A DNA stretch of 64,000 nt, from assembly GCA_947466075.1 (NCBI GenBank), contig CANIBP010000005.1, positions 62,001 to 126,000 on the forward strand, read 5' to 3'. Made by a program: the position numbers and the translations under genes. The notes under the pieces were generated by a model, which was not told the DNA's origin, did no database searches, and worked only from the letters and a program-made list of their open reading frames with translations. Of this stretch, positions 51,045 to 60,846 are shown piece by piece. The stretch comes from Verrucomicrobiaceae bacterium. GTDB lineage: Bacteria; Verrucomicrobiota; Verrucomicrobiia; Verrucomicrobiales; Verrucomicrobiaceae. Each line of letters begins with the position of its first letter. The stretch's first letter is position 1.

Positions 51045-52163
51045 ATGAGCCGTCGAGACATCTACTACTGGAAGTGTGATCGACCAGCGGCGTTTCACGG
51101 AACGCAGGCGCATGGCGAAGCTGATTCGAAGATCGAACCGCAGCTTCGCGAGGAATTGCATCGTCACTTCGACGCCAAGAAAGTCGATTTGAAGCCAGGA
51201 GCCGGCCAGGGCAATCATCTCACATGGAATACCGAGGTGGATGGCGCGGCAATGTTTGTGCGAGCCGAGAATGGACCCGAGAAAGACGGTCATCTCGCCA
51301 TCGAGTCCGCTGTGCTGAATCAAGTGCGTGACGCAGGAGTCGTCACACCAAAGGTTTTTGGCTGCGATGCCACCCGGAGCCGCGTTTCCTTTGCGTGGCA
51401 GGCACTGGAGCGGATTGCAGCGCCTGATTTGAATCAATGGTTCAAGCAAGGCACGCTTATTGTGCCGAGCATTGCGTTTGAGATAGGGAAGGCCGTGGCG
51501 AAGTGGCAAGGCATCGCGTTTGATGGCTTCGGCATCTTAGAGTGGTCCGCACAGTCCTCTGTGCGGCTCGAAGGTCTAGCGACGCCCGAACCGCACAGGG
51601 GACTGTGCGGACCACATTCCGGCTACGCCGACTACTTCCACCTGCGGCTCGACGAGCATCTGCGTTTTTTGACTCAGCGCGGCTTTTTGACAAATGCCGA
51701 AGAAATCCTCGCCGAGATCGAAAACCACCAGGCCTTGCTCGATCTCGCTCCAGGCTGTCTCGTCCACAAAGACCTCGCGCTCTGGAACATCCTCGGCACT
51801 CGCGACGAAATCGCCGCGTTCATTGACTTCGACGACGCCATCAGCGGCGATCCGATGGATGATCTCTCGCTGCTGGCATGCTTTCATGATGCGGCGTTCT
51901 TGCAGCGCGCTTTCGAGGGCTATCAAAGCGTTCGCACCTTACCGGAGCATCACTTGCGTCGCTTCTGGCTACACCTGCTGCGCAACATGATCGTGAAGGC
52001 CGTCATTCGTGTCGGCGCGGGTTACTTTGATCGCGACGATGGCTTCTTCCTGATAGGCAGCGGTTCTTCCGGCTCAAATCTCCGTGAAATGACACTCTCA
52101 CGGCTCGCCTTAGCTTTGCGCGGCTTGCGTGAGGGCAGCGGACTCGACATTCTCTCACCATGA
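51045..52163 (+). CDS. Aminoglycoside-phosphotransferase-family kinase
   Basis: 372 residues from the ATG at 51045, 2 bases after the transporter stop. The kinase-fold catalytic loop CLVHKDLALWNIL (H-x-D-x4-N) and metal loop FIDFDDAISGDPMDD are intact. N-terminal ATP-lobe residues are less clear. The family phosphorylates sugars, amino alcohols or lipopolysaccharide components as often as antibiotics, so resistance should not be assumed. A 74-base perfect-type palindrome is embedded in frame near residue 170. The gene overlaps the following aldolase gene in an ATGA junction. Confidence 0.83.
   Translation: MSRRDIYYWKCDRPAAFHGTQAHGEADSKIEPQLREELHRHFDAKKVDLKPGAGQGNHLTWNTEVDGAAMFVRAENGPEKDGHLAIESAVLNQVRDAGVVTPKVFGCDATRSRVSFAWQALERIAAPDLNQWFKQGTLIVPSIAFEIGKAVAKWQGIAFDGFGILEWSAQSSVRLEGLATPEPHRGLCGPHSGYADYFHLRLDEHLRFLTQRGFLTNAEEILAEIENHQALLDLAPGCLVHKDLALWNILGTRDEIAAFIDFDDAISGDPMDDLSLLACFHDAAFLQRAFEGYQSVRTLPEHHLRRFWLHLLRNMIVKAVIRVGAGYFDRDDGFFLIGSGSSGSNLREMTLSRLALALRGLREGSGLDILSP
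51542..51615. repeat. In-frame palindromic repeat element (REP-like) inside the kinase gene
   Basis: Two 25-base arms (51542-51566 and 51591-51615), complementary at 24 of 25 positions, flank a 24-base loop. The arms begin GTGGTCCGCACAG and end with its complement CTGTGCGGACCAC. The element is translated as an insertion between GILEW and SGYADYF. The shape and the intact reading frame suggest a mobilised repetitive extragenic palindrome-type element. Confidence 0.75.
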
Positions 52164-52870
52164 AAACTCACATCGGCACCTTTCTCTCCATCGGATCACC
52201 TGCGGTCGCGGAACTCGCGGCGGAATGCGGTTTTGACTGGGTTTTGATCGATCTGGAGCACGGCTGCGAATCCGAAGCGGCTTTGCCAAATCAACTGCGT
52301 GCTCTGCGGGGCAGCCAGACGCTGGCGATTGTGCGCGTGAGTGCTCCGCATCCCGATTTGATCAGCCGCGTGCTCGATTGGGGGGCGGACGGCATCATGG
52401 TGCCACATGTGGACACCGTCGCACAGGCGCAGCACTGCGTGGATGCGGCGTATTATCCGCCGAGAGGCCATCGTGGTGTGTCGCGCACAGTGCGGGCTTA
52501 TGGCTATGGCATGCGGCTTCCAGGAGACACGCCGCCGAAGCCGATCATTCTCGCGCAGATCGAAACCGCAGATGCGGTGGTGAATGCGGATCAAATCGCG
52601 GCGATGGAAGGCATTGATGCGCTGTTCATCGGCCCGGCAGATTTGAGCTTCGATTTGAAGGCACGGAATTCACCTCGCAGCTACGACGATTGTCTGAATG
52701 CCATCGCGAAAGCGGCCAAAGATCACGGCAAAGGCTGCGGCATCCTCGTGCGGCATGCGGATGATCAAGCAAAGCTGCTAAGCATGGGCTTCACGTGGCT
52801 AGCCATGGATTCCGATCTCTCGCTGGTGCGGGAGGGGTTTCGGCGGAATTTGGCGGCAGCCCGGAAATAG
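52160..52870 (+). CDS. HpcH/HpaI-type aldolase
   Basis: 236-residue class II, metal-dependent pyruvate aldolase. Motifs: WVLIDLEHGCESE with a catalytic His, VRVSAPHPDLISRVLDWGADGIMVPHV, AYYPPRGHRGVSR, AQIETADAVVNADQIAAMEGIDALFIGPADLSFD with the metal-binding Glu and Asp. Family members cleave 4-hydroxy-2-oxo acids or 2-keto-3-deoxy-L-rhamnonate to pyruvate and an aldehyde. The start overlaps the preceding kinase stop, so the transporter, kinase and aldolase may form one sugar-acid pathway. The substrate is not identifiable. Confidence 0.9.
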   Translation: MKTHIGTFLSIGSPAVAELAAECGFDWVLIDLEHGCESEAALPNQLRALRGSQTLAIVRVSAPHPDLISRVLDWGADGIMVPHVDTVAQAQHCVDAAYYPPRGHRGVSRTVRAYGYGMRLPGDTPPKPIILAQIETADAVVNADQIAAMEGIDALFIGPADLSFDLKARNSPRSYDDCLNAIAKAAKDHGKGCGILVRHADDQAKLLSMGFTWLAMDSDLSLVREGFRRNLAAARK

Positions 52871-52919
52871 TCGGACTTTTTTCTGCGCACGGAGCTTTTT
52901 TGCCTACTCTCGCGGCCCC

Positions 52920-53321
52920 ATGACCGCATCCCCCCAAATCAAATCCAAGATCGTCGAACTGTGCGAAACCCTTGTGGCTGACACTGAAGTTCAAAGTGCC
53001 CGCGAGAAGGCTGAGGCCTTCCTTGCGAATGAAGAAGCCGTGTCGCTCTATCGTGAGATGGCGACGATGGGCCGCGCAATGCACCAGAAGCAGCACAATG
53101 GTGAAGAACCCTCTGGCGATGAAATTGGCCGCTTCACTGAGTTGCAGGACAGTTGCGATGCAAATCCGGCCATTCTGAGCTTCATCGAAGCCCAGGACGT
53201 ACTGCGCGGCATCGCCGAAGTGGTGACGAGTTTCGTCGGCAAGAGCCTGGAGCGCGGTCAGGTGCCTTCCGAAGCGGAAGTGTTCTCCAAAGGCTGCGGC
53301 GAAGGTTGCGGCTGCCATTAA
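52920..53321 (+). CDS. YlbF/YmcA-family protein with C-terminal Cys motif
   Basis: 133 residues, all-helical. ALKD-like helices EKAEAFLANEEAVSLYREMA and EIGRFTELQDSCDANPAILSFIEAQDVLRGIAEV match the Com_YlbF family, whose Bacillus members with YaaT form an Fe-S-containing complex that affects RNase Y and development. The tail reads SKGCGEGCGCH, with Cys126, Cys130, Cys132 and His133 grouped as a likely metal or Fe-S site. No yaaT is nearby. Monocistronic, with its own short upstream gap. Confidence 0.72.
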   Translation: MTASPQIKSKIVELCETLVADTEVQSAREKAEAFLANEEAVSLYREMATMGRAMHQKQHNGEEPSGDEIGRFTELQDSCDANPAILSFIEAQDVLRGIAEVVTSFVGKSLERGQVPSEAEVFSKGCGEGCGCH

Positions 53322-53334
53322 ACCATTTCGCGTG

Positions 53335-54249
53335 ATGAAAGCGCTCGTTCTGCTCTCTGCGCTGCTGTTTTGGTCCTCGTCTTTTGCAGGCGAGGCCAAA
53401 ACGGTGCGGTTACTGACGATCGGGAACAGCTTTTCGGCCAATGCCACGCATTATCTCGGCGATCTAGCGAAAGCGGGCGGTCATACGCTGATCCATCGGC
53501 CATTGGTGGTCGGTGGGGCTTCGTTTCAAGTGCATGCCGAGAAGGCGCAGAAGCATGAATCCGACGCTACGGACAAGGCTGGTCTTTACACGAGTGGCCT
53601 TGGATTGAGGGAAAGCTTGGCTGCGGATACTTGGGACTTTGTGACGATCCAACAGTCGAGCATCAAGAGCCACGACTTCATTACTTATCAGCCGCATGCA
53701 GGTTGGTTGCACGAGTACATTCTGAAGCATGCACCAAAGGCCAAGTTACTGGTGCATCAGACATGGCCGTATCGTAAGGATGATGTGCGCTTTGCAAATC
53801 CGTCTGGTAAAGCGGGTGAGCCGAAGACGCAGGAGGCGATGTATCGTGGTTTAACGGCTGCGCATGATCGAATCGCTGCCGAATTGGACGGTCGTGTGAT
53901 TCCAGTCGGCGATGCCTTTTTCATGGCCGACACAGATTCGAAGTGGGGTTATCAAACAGACACTGCTTTTGATTTTAAGACTATCAGCATGCCGACGTTG
54001 CCGAAACAGATGCATTCTTTGCACATGGGGTGGCAGTGGAAGAAACAGCCGGACGGTTTGATGAAGCTCAGCATGGATGGACATCATGCAAGCATCTTGG
54101 GTGAGTATCTCGGTGCCTGCGTGTGGTATGAGGTGCTATTTGGAGAGAGTGTGGTGGGTAACTCTTTTGTGCTCAATGGCATCGAAGAAGACGATACCCG
54201 TTTCCTGCAGGAAGTGGCGCACAAGGCTGTGCAGGCGAGGGCGAAGTGA
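53335..54249 (+). CDS. Exported SGNH-hydrolase-like protein (DUF4886 type)
   Basis: 304 residues from the ATG at 53335, which begins a signal peptide (ALVLLSALLFWSSSFAG). Block I of SGNH hydrolases is GNSFSANATHYL, with Ser as the nucleophile; WDFVTIQQSS and VHQTWPYRKDD follow. DGHHASILGEYLGACVWYEVLFG near the C-terminus supplies the catalytic Asp-x-x-His. Probably an esterase acting on acylated or acetylated carbohydrates. Convergent with the kinase remnant, whose frame runs 166 bases into this gene's 3' end. Confidence 0.82.
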   Translation: MKALVLLSALLFWSSSFAGEAKTVRLLTIGNSFSANATHYLGDLAKAGGHTLIHRPLVVGGASFQVHAEKAQKHESDATDKAGLYTSGLGLRESLAADTWDFVTIQQSSIKSHDFITYQPHAGWLHEYILKHAPKAKLLVHQTWPYRKDDVRFANPSGKAGEPKTQEAMYRGLTAAHDRIAAELDGRVIPVGDAFFMADTDSKWGYQTDTAFDFKTISMPTLPKQMHSLHMGWQWKKQPDGLMKLSMDGHHASILGEYLGACVWYEVLFGESVVGNSFVLNGIEEDDTRFLQEVAHKAVQARAK

Positions 54250-54848
54250 TGATCAGGCGGGGGAACCTGCTTCAAGGAGTCGGGTGCGTTTTCAACAAGC
54301 AGTAGCCAAAGGCTGACGCGGGTGCCTTTGCCTTCGCGGGATTTGATGTCGATCTCGCCGCCGTGCTCACGGATGATGCGACGGACGATGAGGAGGCCAA
54401 GGCCAGTGCCGGTGCTGCGCGTGGTGGCAAAGGGTTGGACGAGTTTGCCCATTTGATCGGAGCTGATGCCTTTGCCAGTGTCGGCAAAGCTAATGCGCAC
54501 TTCAAAGTCGGTGAAGGTGCCGCTGACTGTTAGCGTGCCGCCATCTGGCATGGCCTGACAAGCATTGCGGATGAGATTGTAGAAGGCTTGTTTGATCTGG
54601 TTGGCGTCCAGCGGCATGGCTGGCATGTCAGTGCGGAGGTCAAGCTTCACGGTGACCTTGGCGCGGTCGGTTTCGGGCTTGAGGAAGCGCAGGGATTCAT
54701 CCAGCAGTTCATGGATCTGAGTTCGCTGAAGTTGCGGTTGGGTGGGGCGGATAGCGGAGAGAAATTGCTCGATGATGGTGTCGAGCCGACGGATCTCACC
54801 GGTGGCGACGTCGAGATGCTCGCGCATCGCATCACCTTTCGTGCCCAT
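54084..54848 (-). CDS. Histidine-kinase remnant: ATPase domain without the phospho-His box
   Basis: 254 residues. The ATPase domain of a NtrB-type sensor kinase is complete: QAFYNLIRNACQAMPDGG (N box), FADTGKGISSDQM (G1), PFATTRSTGTGLGLLIVRRI (F and G2 boxes). The N-terminus begins at LDVATGEIRRLDTIIEQFL, which in relatives follows the H-box helix; the H box and any sensor domain are absent, and there is no room for them before mtnP's stop 41 bases upstream. The C-terminus runs past the usual end (RVSLWLLLVE) into the antisense of the SGNH gene. Probably a truncated remnant rather than a working sensor. Confidence 0.65.
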   Translation of the reverse strand: MGTKGDAMREHLDVATGEIRRLDTIIEQFLSAIRPTQPQLQRTQIHELLDESLRFLKPETDRAKVTVKLDLRTDMPAMPLDANQIKQAFYNLIRNACQAMPDGGTLTVSGTFTDFEVRISFADTGKGISSDQMGKLVQPFATTRSTGTGLGLLIVRRIIREHGGEIDIKSREGKGTRVSLWLLLVENAPDSLKQVPPPDHHFALACTALCATSCRKRVSSSSMPLSTKELPTTLSPNSTSYHTQAPRYSPKMLA

Positions 54849-54889
54849 TTTTTTGGGCTATGGCCTAGATGGGGAGTCTCTTGCCTCGC

Positions 54890-55762
54890 TCACAAAAACC
54901 GCTGCAAAATTGGCAGCAAGTTTTCCACCGTCTGCTCAGGCCACAATTTGCGGTCGGTCATGAGTGCGGCGTCGAGAGAGTGATGTTCCGGCCAGTTCGG
55001 TTCGGCGGGAATTTGTGGAATAATCTGCGCGAGAATAGCTTTAGCGGCGGCAACGTTCGCGTGTAGGTGGCCGATGACGGATTCGGCGGTCACAGCTTCT
55101 TCTTCGACTTTCCAACAGTCGTAATCCGTGATCATCGCCAGTGTCGCGAGGGCGATCTCAGCCTCGCGGGCGAGTTTGGCCTCGGGCAGGTTGGTCATGC
55201 CGATGACATCAAAACCAAGCTGGCGGTGTGCATTGGACTCAGCCCGCGTGGAGAAGGCGGGACCATCCATGCAAACGTAGGTGCCGCCGTTGTGAACGCG
55301 GCGGCCTTGTGCCACGGCGGCGTCATGCAGCAGTGCCCGCAGTTTGTCGGAAATGGGGTCGCCAAAAGACACGTGGCCGACAATACCCTGGCCAAAGAAG
55401 GTGTGCTGATCACGGCGGCTGGTGCGGTCGAAGAACTGGTCTGGCAGCAGAATGTCTCGCGGACTGTACTGCTCCTGCAAACTACCCACAGCAGTGACGG
55501 CAATGATCCAACGGACGTTCAAGCTGCGCAGCGCCCAGATGTTGGCGCGATGATTCAGCTCTGTGGGTAGAATACGGTGGCCTTTGGCGTGGCGCGGTAA
55601 AAAATACACCCTGCGACCGGCCAGCGTGCCTGTCACGAGTGCATCCGAAGGACTGCCAAAGGGCGTTTCGACGGAGACTTCCTCGCGGCTTTCCAAGCCT
55701 TCAAGGTCGTATAAGCCGGAACCGCCGATAATGCCAATGGCTGGGGGAAGAGTTTCGCTCAT
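54890..55762 (-). CDS. mtnP: S-methyl-5'-thioadenosine phosphorylase
   Basis: 290 residues. Cleaves methylthioadenosine with phosphate to adenine and 5-methylthioribose-1-phosphate in methionine salvage. Motifs: GIIGGSGLYDLEGLE for phosphate and nucleoside, FLPRHAKGHRILPTELNHRANIWAL, CMDGPAFSTRAES, GMTNLPEAKLAREAEI, and MITDYDCW with the purine-recognising Asp pair. It is closest to the MTAP type, not purine nucleoside phosphorylase, based on the TDYDCW segment. Other methionine-salvage genes are not in the window. Confidence 0.93.
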   Translation of the reverse strand: MSETLPPAIGIIGGSGLYDLEGLESREEVSVETPFGSPSDALVTGTLAGRRVYFLPRHAKGHRILPTELNHRANIWALRSLNVRWIIAVTAVGSLQEQYSPRDILLPDQFFDRTSRRDQHTFFGQGIVGHVSFGDPISDKLRALLHDAAVAQGRRVHNGGTYVCMDGPAFSTRAESNAHRQLGFDVIGMTNLPEAKLAREAEIALATLAMITDYDCWKVEEEAVTAESVIGHLHANVAAAKAILAQIIPQIPAEPNWPEHHSLDAALMTDRKLWPEQTVENLLPILQRFL

Positions 55763-55897
55763 GCCGACAGGTTAAAAGGCACGGAGAATGCTTCAACCAG
55801 CATCATTCCAATGCTTGAAATTGCCACGATAATAAAGGATGAACGGAAACCTCGAAAAACACGTCTGAATATAGCGTTTGAGTCAAAGTCTTTTGTT

Positions 55898-56143
55898 ATG
55901 AACGTCCCACGTCTTCCCCTGCTACTCCTGCCCGCTGTCGTGCTTGTCTCCTGCTCCATGCCCGACATGTTCGCATCCAGCACACCACACACGATCCAGC
56001 TCAAGAATGGGCAAGAGGTGCCCTGCCAAGGAGCGCCGCAGTACCAGGAAAAAACCGGTTACTACCGCTACCGCACACCGCAAAAGCGTGATGGACTGAT
56101 CCGCGCAGACGAAGTGGCAAAGATCGTGGAGCAACGCGCGTGA
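55898..56143 (+). CDS. Small YgdI/YgdR-like lipoprotein
   Basis: 81 residues from the ATG at 55898, chosen because LPLLLLPAVVLVSCS, a lipoprotein signal with LVSC, follows at once. The mature part HTIQLKNGQEVPCQGAPQYQ plus YYRYRTPQKRDGLIRADEV fits the SH3-like DUF903 fold of YgdI/YgdR, small outer-membrane lipoproteins of unknown role. Its stop overlaps the maf GTG start in a GTGA junction, so translation of the two is coupled. Confidence 0.75.
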   Translation: MNVPRLPLLLLPAVVLVSCSMPDMFASSTPHTIQLKNGQEVPCQGAPQYQEKTGYYRYRTPQKRDGLIRADEVAKIVEQRA

Positions 56144-56718
56144 GCCAGCACGGCACCTACCCTCCGCTGGTGCTCGCTTCTGCATCACCACGTCGGGTCG
56201 AACTGCTGCGCGGAGCAGGCTATGAATTTGAGATCATCGTGCCCCAAGTCGAGGAAGTACACGATGCTGCGCTGACGCCAGCAGCGCTCACCATCGAAAA
56301 CGCAAGGCGCAAGGCACTCGCTGGCTCGGCTCTGCGTTCTGTAGCACTGGTCATCGGGGCCGATACGCTGGTTTATGTGGATGGCGACCCTTTGGGTAAG
56401 CCTGCTGACTTGGCAGAAGCACTCAGCATGGTGAAACGGCTCTCAGGCCGCACCCATGAGGTGTGTACGGGTGTAGTATTTGCCAGCGATGGAGTAGTGC
56501 GACACGAATTGCATGTCATCACTCATGTGACCTTCAAATCACTGACCGACGAACTCATCCGCGACTACCACACACGCGTGAACCCACTCGACAAAGCGGG
56601 AGCCTATGGCATTCAGGCCTATACCGAGATGTTGTTAGAGCGCATGGAAGGATCATTCACGAATGTCGTAGGTCTGCCAGTGGATGAAGTGAAGGAAGCA
56701 CTCGAAGCGCTTTCATGA
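56140..56718 (+). CDS. maf: Maf-family nucleoside triphosphate pyrophosphatase
   Basis: 192 residues starting at GTG 56140, inside the preceding stop. Family markers: LVLASASPRRVELLRGAGYEF at the N-terminus, VIGADTLVYVDGDPLGKPAD with the catalytic Asp, and SGRTHEVCTGV and DKAGAYGIQAY. Maf proteins hydrolyse dTTP/UTP or modified nucleotides to monophosphates, and were linked to septum inhibition in Bacillus. The conserved SASPRR Arg pair is present. Function in housecleaning of nucleotide pools is expected. Confidence 0.93.
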   Translation: MSQHGTYPPLVLASASPRRVELLRGAGYEFEIIVPQVEEVHDAALTPAALTIENARRKALAGSALRSVALVIGADTLVYVDGDPLGKPADLAEALSMVKRLSGRTHEVCTGVVFASDGVVRHELHVITHVTFKSLTDELIRDYHTRVNPLDKAGAYGIQAYTEMLLERMEGSFTNVVGLPVDEVKEALEALS

Positions 56719-56724
56719 GTAGCA

Positions 56725-58338
56725 CTACTTCATTTTGAAGAAGTCTTCGCCCTTGATGACTTTGCCCTCGCCCATCACCACGGTGAACCTGCCATTGTTG
56801 CGTTTTGCCAAGGTATCCAGCTCACGTGCGGCGTCTGGTTGCTGCATGGCACTGGTGTAAATAGCTGTCATGGGCAACCGGCGTTTGTTTTCGGCCGTGA
56901 CGATGTCTATCCAACCCATCTCGTCAGACCGGTTGCCGTCGGTCATGAAAAAGATCACATCAGGCTTCGGGCTGGCGTTCAATGCCATGAGCAGTCCCGA
57001 CCCCCAATTGGTGCCCCCCGGATTGTCCGAACGCTCGATGATCTCCCGACTGTCCTGGAGCGTGAAAGGACTGGCTTGCAAGAATTTGAAGGCAGGGATT
57101 TTCACGGACTTGTAATCCTTCGGATCGATCTCCCAGCGGTACTTCATGAGTGCACTGTTGTTCCTGCTGTCCACCTCATTGTGCGGCCAGGCAAAGTCAG
57201 AGAAAAACAGAATCTGGTAGGATGTCCCCATTGGCACCTGGGTGATGCTTTTGACCAGCTCCTTCTTCAGTAAATCAAAGCGCGAGATTTTTTCGCCCTG
57301 ACCGATGGCGGACATCGAGCCCGAGACATCCACGACAAAAACTACACGCCGCCCGATGGCGGTCTGGCCGACAAAGCTAAACTTGCCGCCGCGTCCGATC
57401 CCGGCACCGAAACCGCCACCCGCACCACCTGCACCGATGCCCATCGGCTTGCTGGCACCCAGCGCGCCCGCCTTGCTGATGTCCATGCGATTGGTAATTT
57501 TCGAAAAATCCATCAAATCCATCGGCGGCATCTCTGGTAGCACGATGTTTGTGTTCAGTGACTGCACCGCGAGCTTACGCATCTGCGGCTTTGTCTTGAG
57601 CCATGGGTTTTTCTTCTGCTGAATCTTTTGTGTCAACGCTTCAGCAGCAGCCTGTGACTGCGGCGAACTACCGCCAGGAATAAAATCTACCTGCCGTTCC
57701 ATCACTTGGGTGACTCCCACAAAAGCGCCGATCAGGAGCAGAAAAAGATGCACGCCCACGCTAAGGCCAAGCGAACTAACGCCGACTTTCTCAGCCAGTT
57801 TCCGCCAACGTGTTTTTTTGATCGTGTCCGGGTCTTCGGGCTCTTCCGGCTTGGGTTTTGGTGCGATGAAAGGTTTCGGATTCGCAGAGTTTGCAGCAAT
57901 GCCTGTCTTGTCTTTTGCCCGGCTCAAGGACTCCGCTTGAGCTTTTCCTGTCGGCATCGGTGGGGGTGTCACCGGACTAACCGCCTTTTCCACCGCACGC
58001 CTACCACTCAAAGAGACTGCGGGTGTCTCCACTGGGCCACGCCTTTTTTCATCGCTCAACCTTACGGCCTCGGGAGCACGTGGTATGGGTAACGGAGCCT
58101 CATCAGCAGCTTTCGGTGCCGCGACCGATTGTCGTGTTGGCGCAGATTCTTTATTAACATCCGTTGGCGAAACTGGGATGGAAACTGGCGGTGATGATGT
58201 GATCGCCGGTTGCTCATCCATTGGTTCATCGAACCCTGGGCCAGTTTGGTGGCGTGCATCCTCGATTTCAATAATTTCATCGTCCGTCGAATCGACGGTC
58301 GGCAGGAAACTAAAATCGTCGTGGACGTGCCTAGGCAT
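56725..58338 (-). CDS. Membrane-anchored VWA-domain protein
   Basis: 537 residues. Residues 1-180 are a Pro/Ala/Ser-rich, probably disordered cytoplasmic region. One membrane helix follows (VGVHLFLLLIGAFVGVTQVM, about 190-210), then a Gly-rich linker (GIGAGGAGGGFGAGIGRGG) and a von Willebrand A domain with an intact MIDAS: VVDVSGSMS, the Thr in PGGTNWGSG and the Asp in FFMTDGNRSD. VWA proteins bind ligands through the metal ion. Topology and partner are not known; similar proteins accompany chaperone or secretion systems, but none is adjacent. Confidence 0.85.
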   Translation of the reverse strand: MPRHVHDDFSFLPTVDSTDDEIIEIEDARHQTGPGFDEPMDEQPAITSSPPVSIPVSPTDVNKESAPTRQSVAAPKAADEAPLPIPRAPEAVRLSDEKRRGPVETPAVSLSGRRAVEKAVSPVTPPPMPTGKAQAESLSRAKDKTGIAANSANPKPFIAPKPKPEEPEDPDTIKKTRWRKLAEKVGVSSLGLSVGVHLFLLLIGAFVGVTQVMERQVDFIPGGSSPQSQAAAEALTQKIQQKKNPWLKTKPQMRKLAVQSLNTNIVLPEMPPMDLMDFSKITNRMDISKAGALGASKPMGIGAGGAGGGFGAGIGRGGKFSFVGQTAIGRRVVFVVDVSGSMSAIGQGEKISRFDLLKKELVKSITQVPMGTSYQILFFSDFAWPHNEVDSRNNSALMKYRWEIDPKDYKSVKIPAFKFLQASPFTLQDSREIIERSDNPGGTNWGSGLLMALNASPKPDVIFFMTDGNRSDEMGWIDIVTAENKRRLPMTAIYTSAMQQPDAARELDTLAKRNNGRFTVVMGEGKVIKGEDFFKMK

Positions 58339-58371
58339 GGCGTGGGGATAGTCGTGGTAAACGCCGCCAGT

Positions 58372-60813
<2,442 letters not shown>

Positions 60814-60846
60814 GCGGCCTATGACTACAGGCTCACGGCCTCACAC

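Noticed and set aside
51045..52163. Antibiotic-resistance gene
   Set aside because: The phosphotransferase fold is broad, and the neighbours (transporter, pyruvate aldolase) point to metabolism. No feature suggests aminoglycoside specificity.
52160..52870. Citrate lyase beta subunit
   Set aside because: Length and the PPRGHRGVSR segment fit HpcH/HpaI aldolases, and no citrate lyase partners are nearby.
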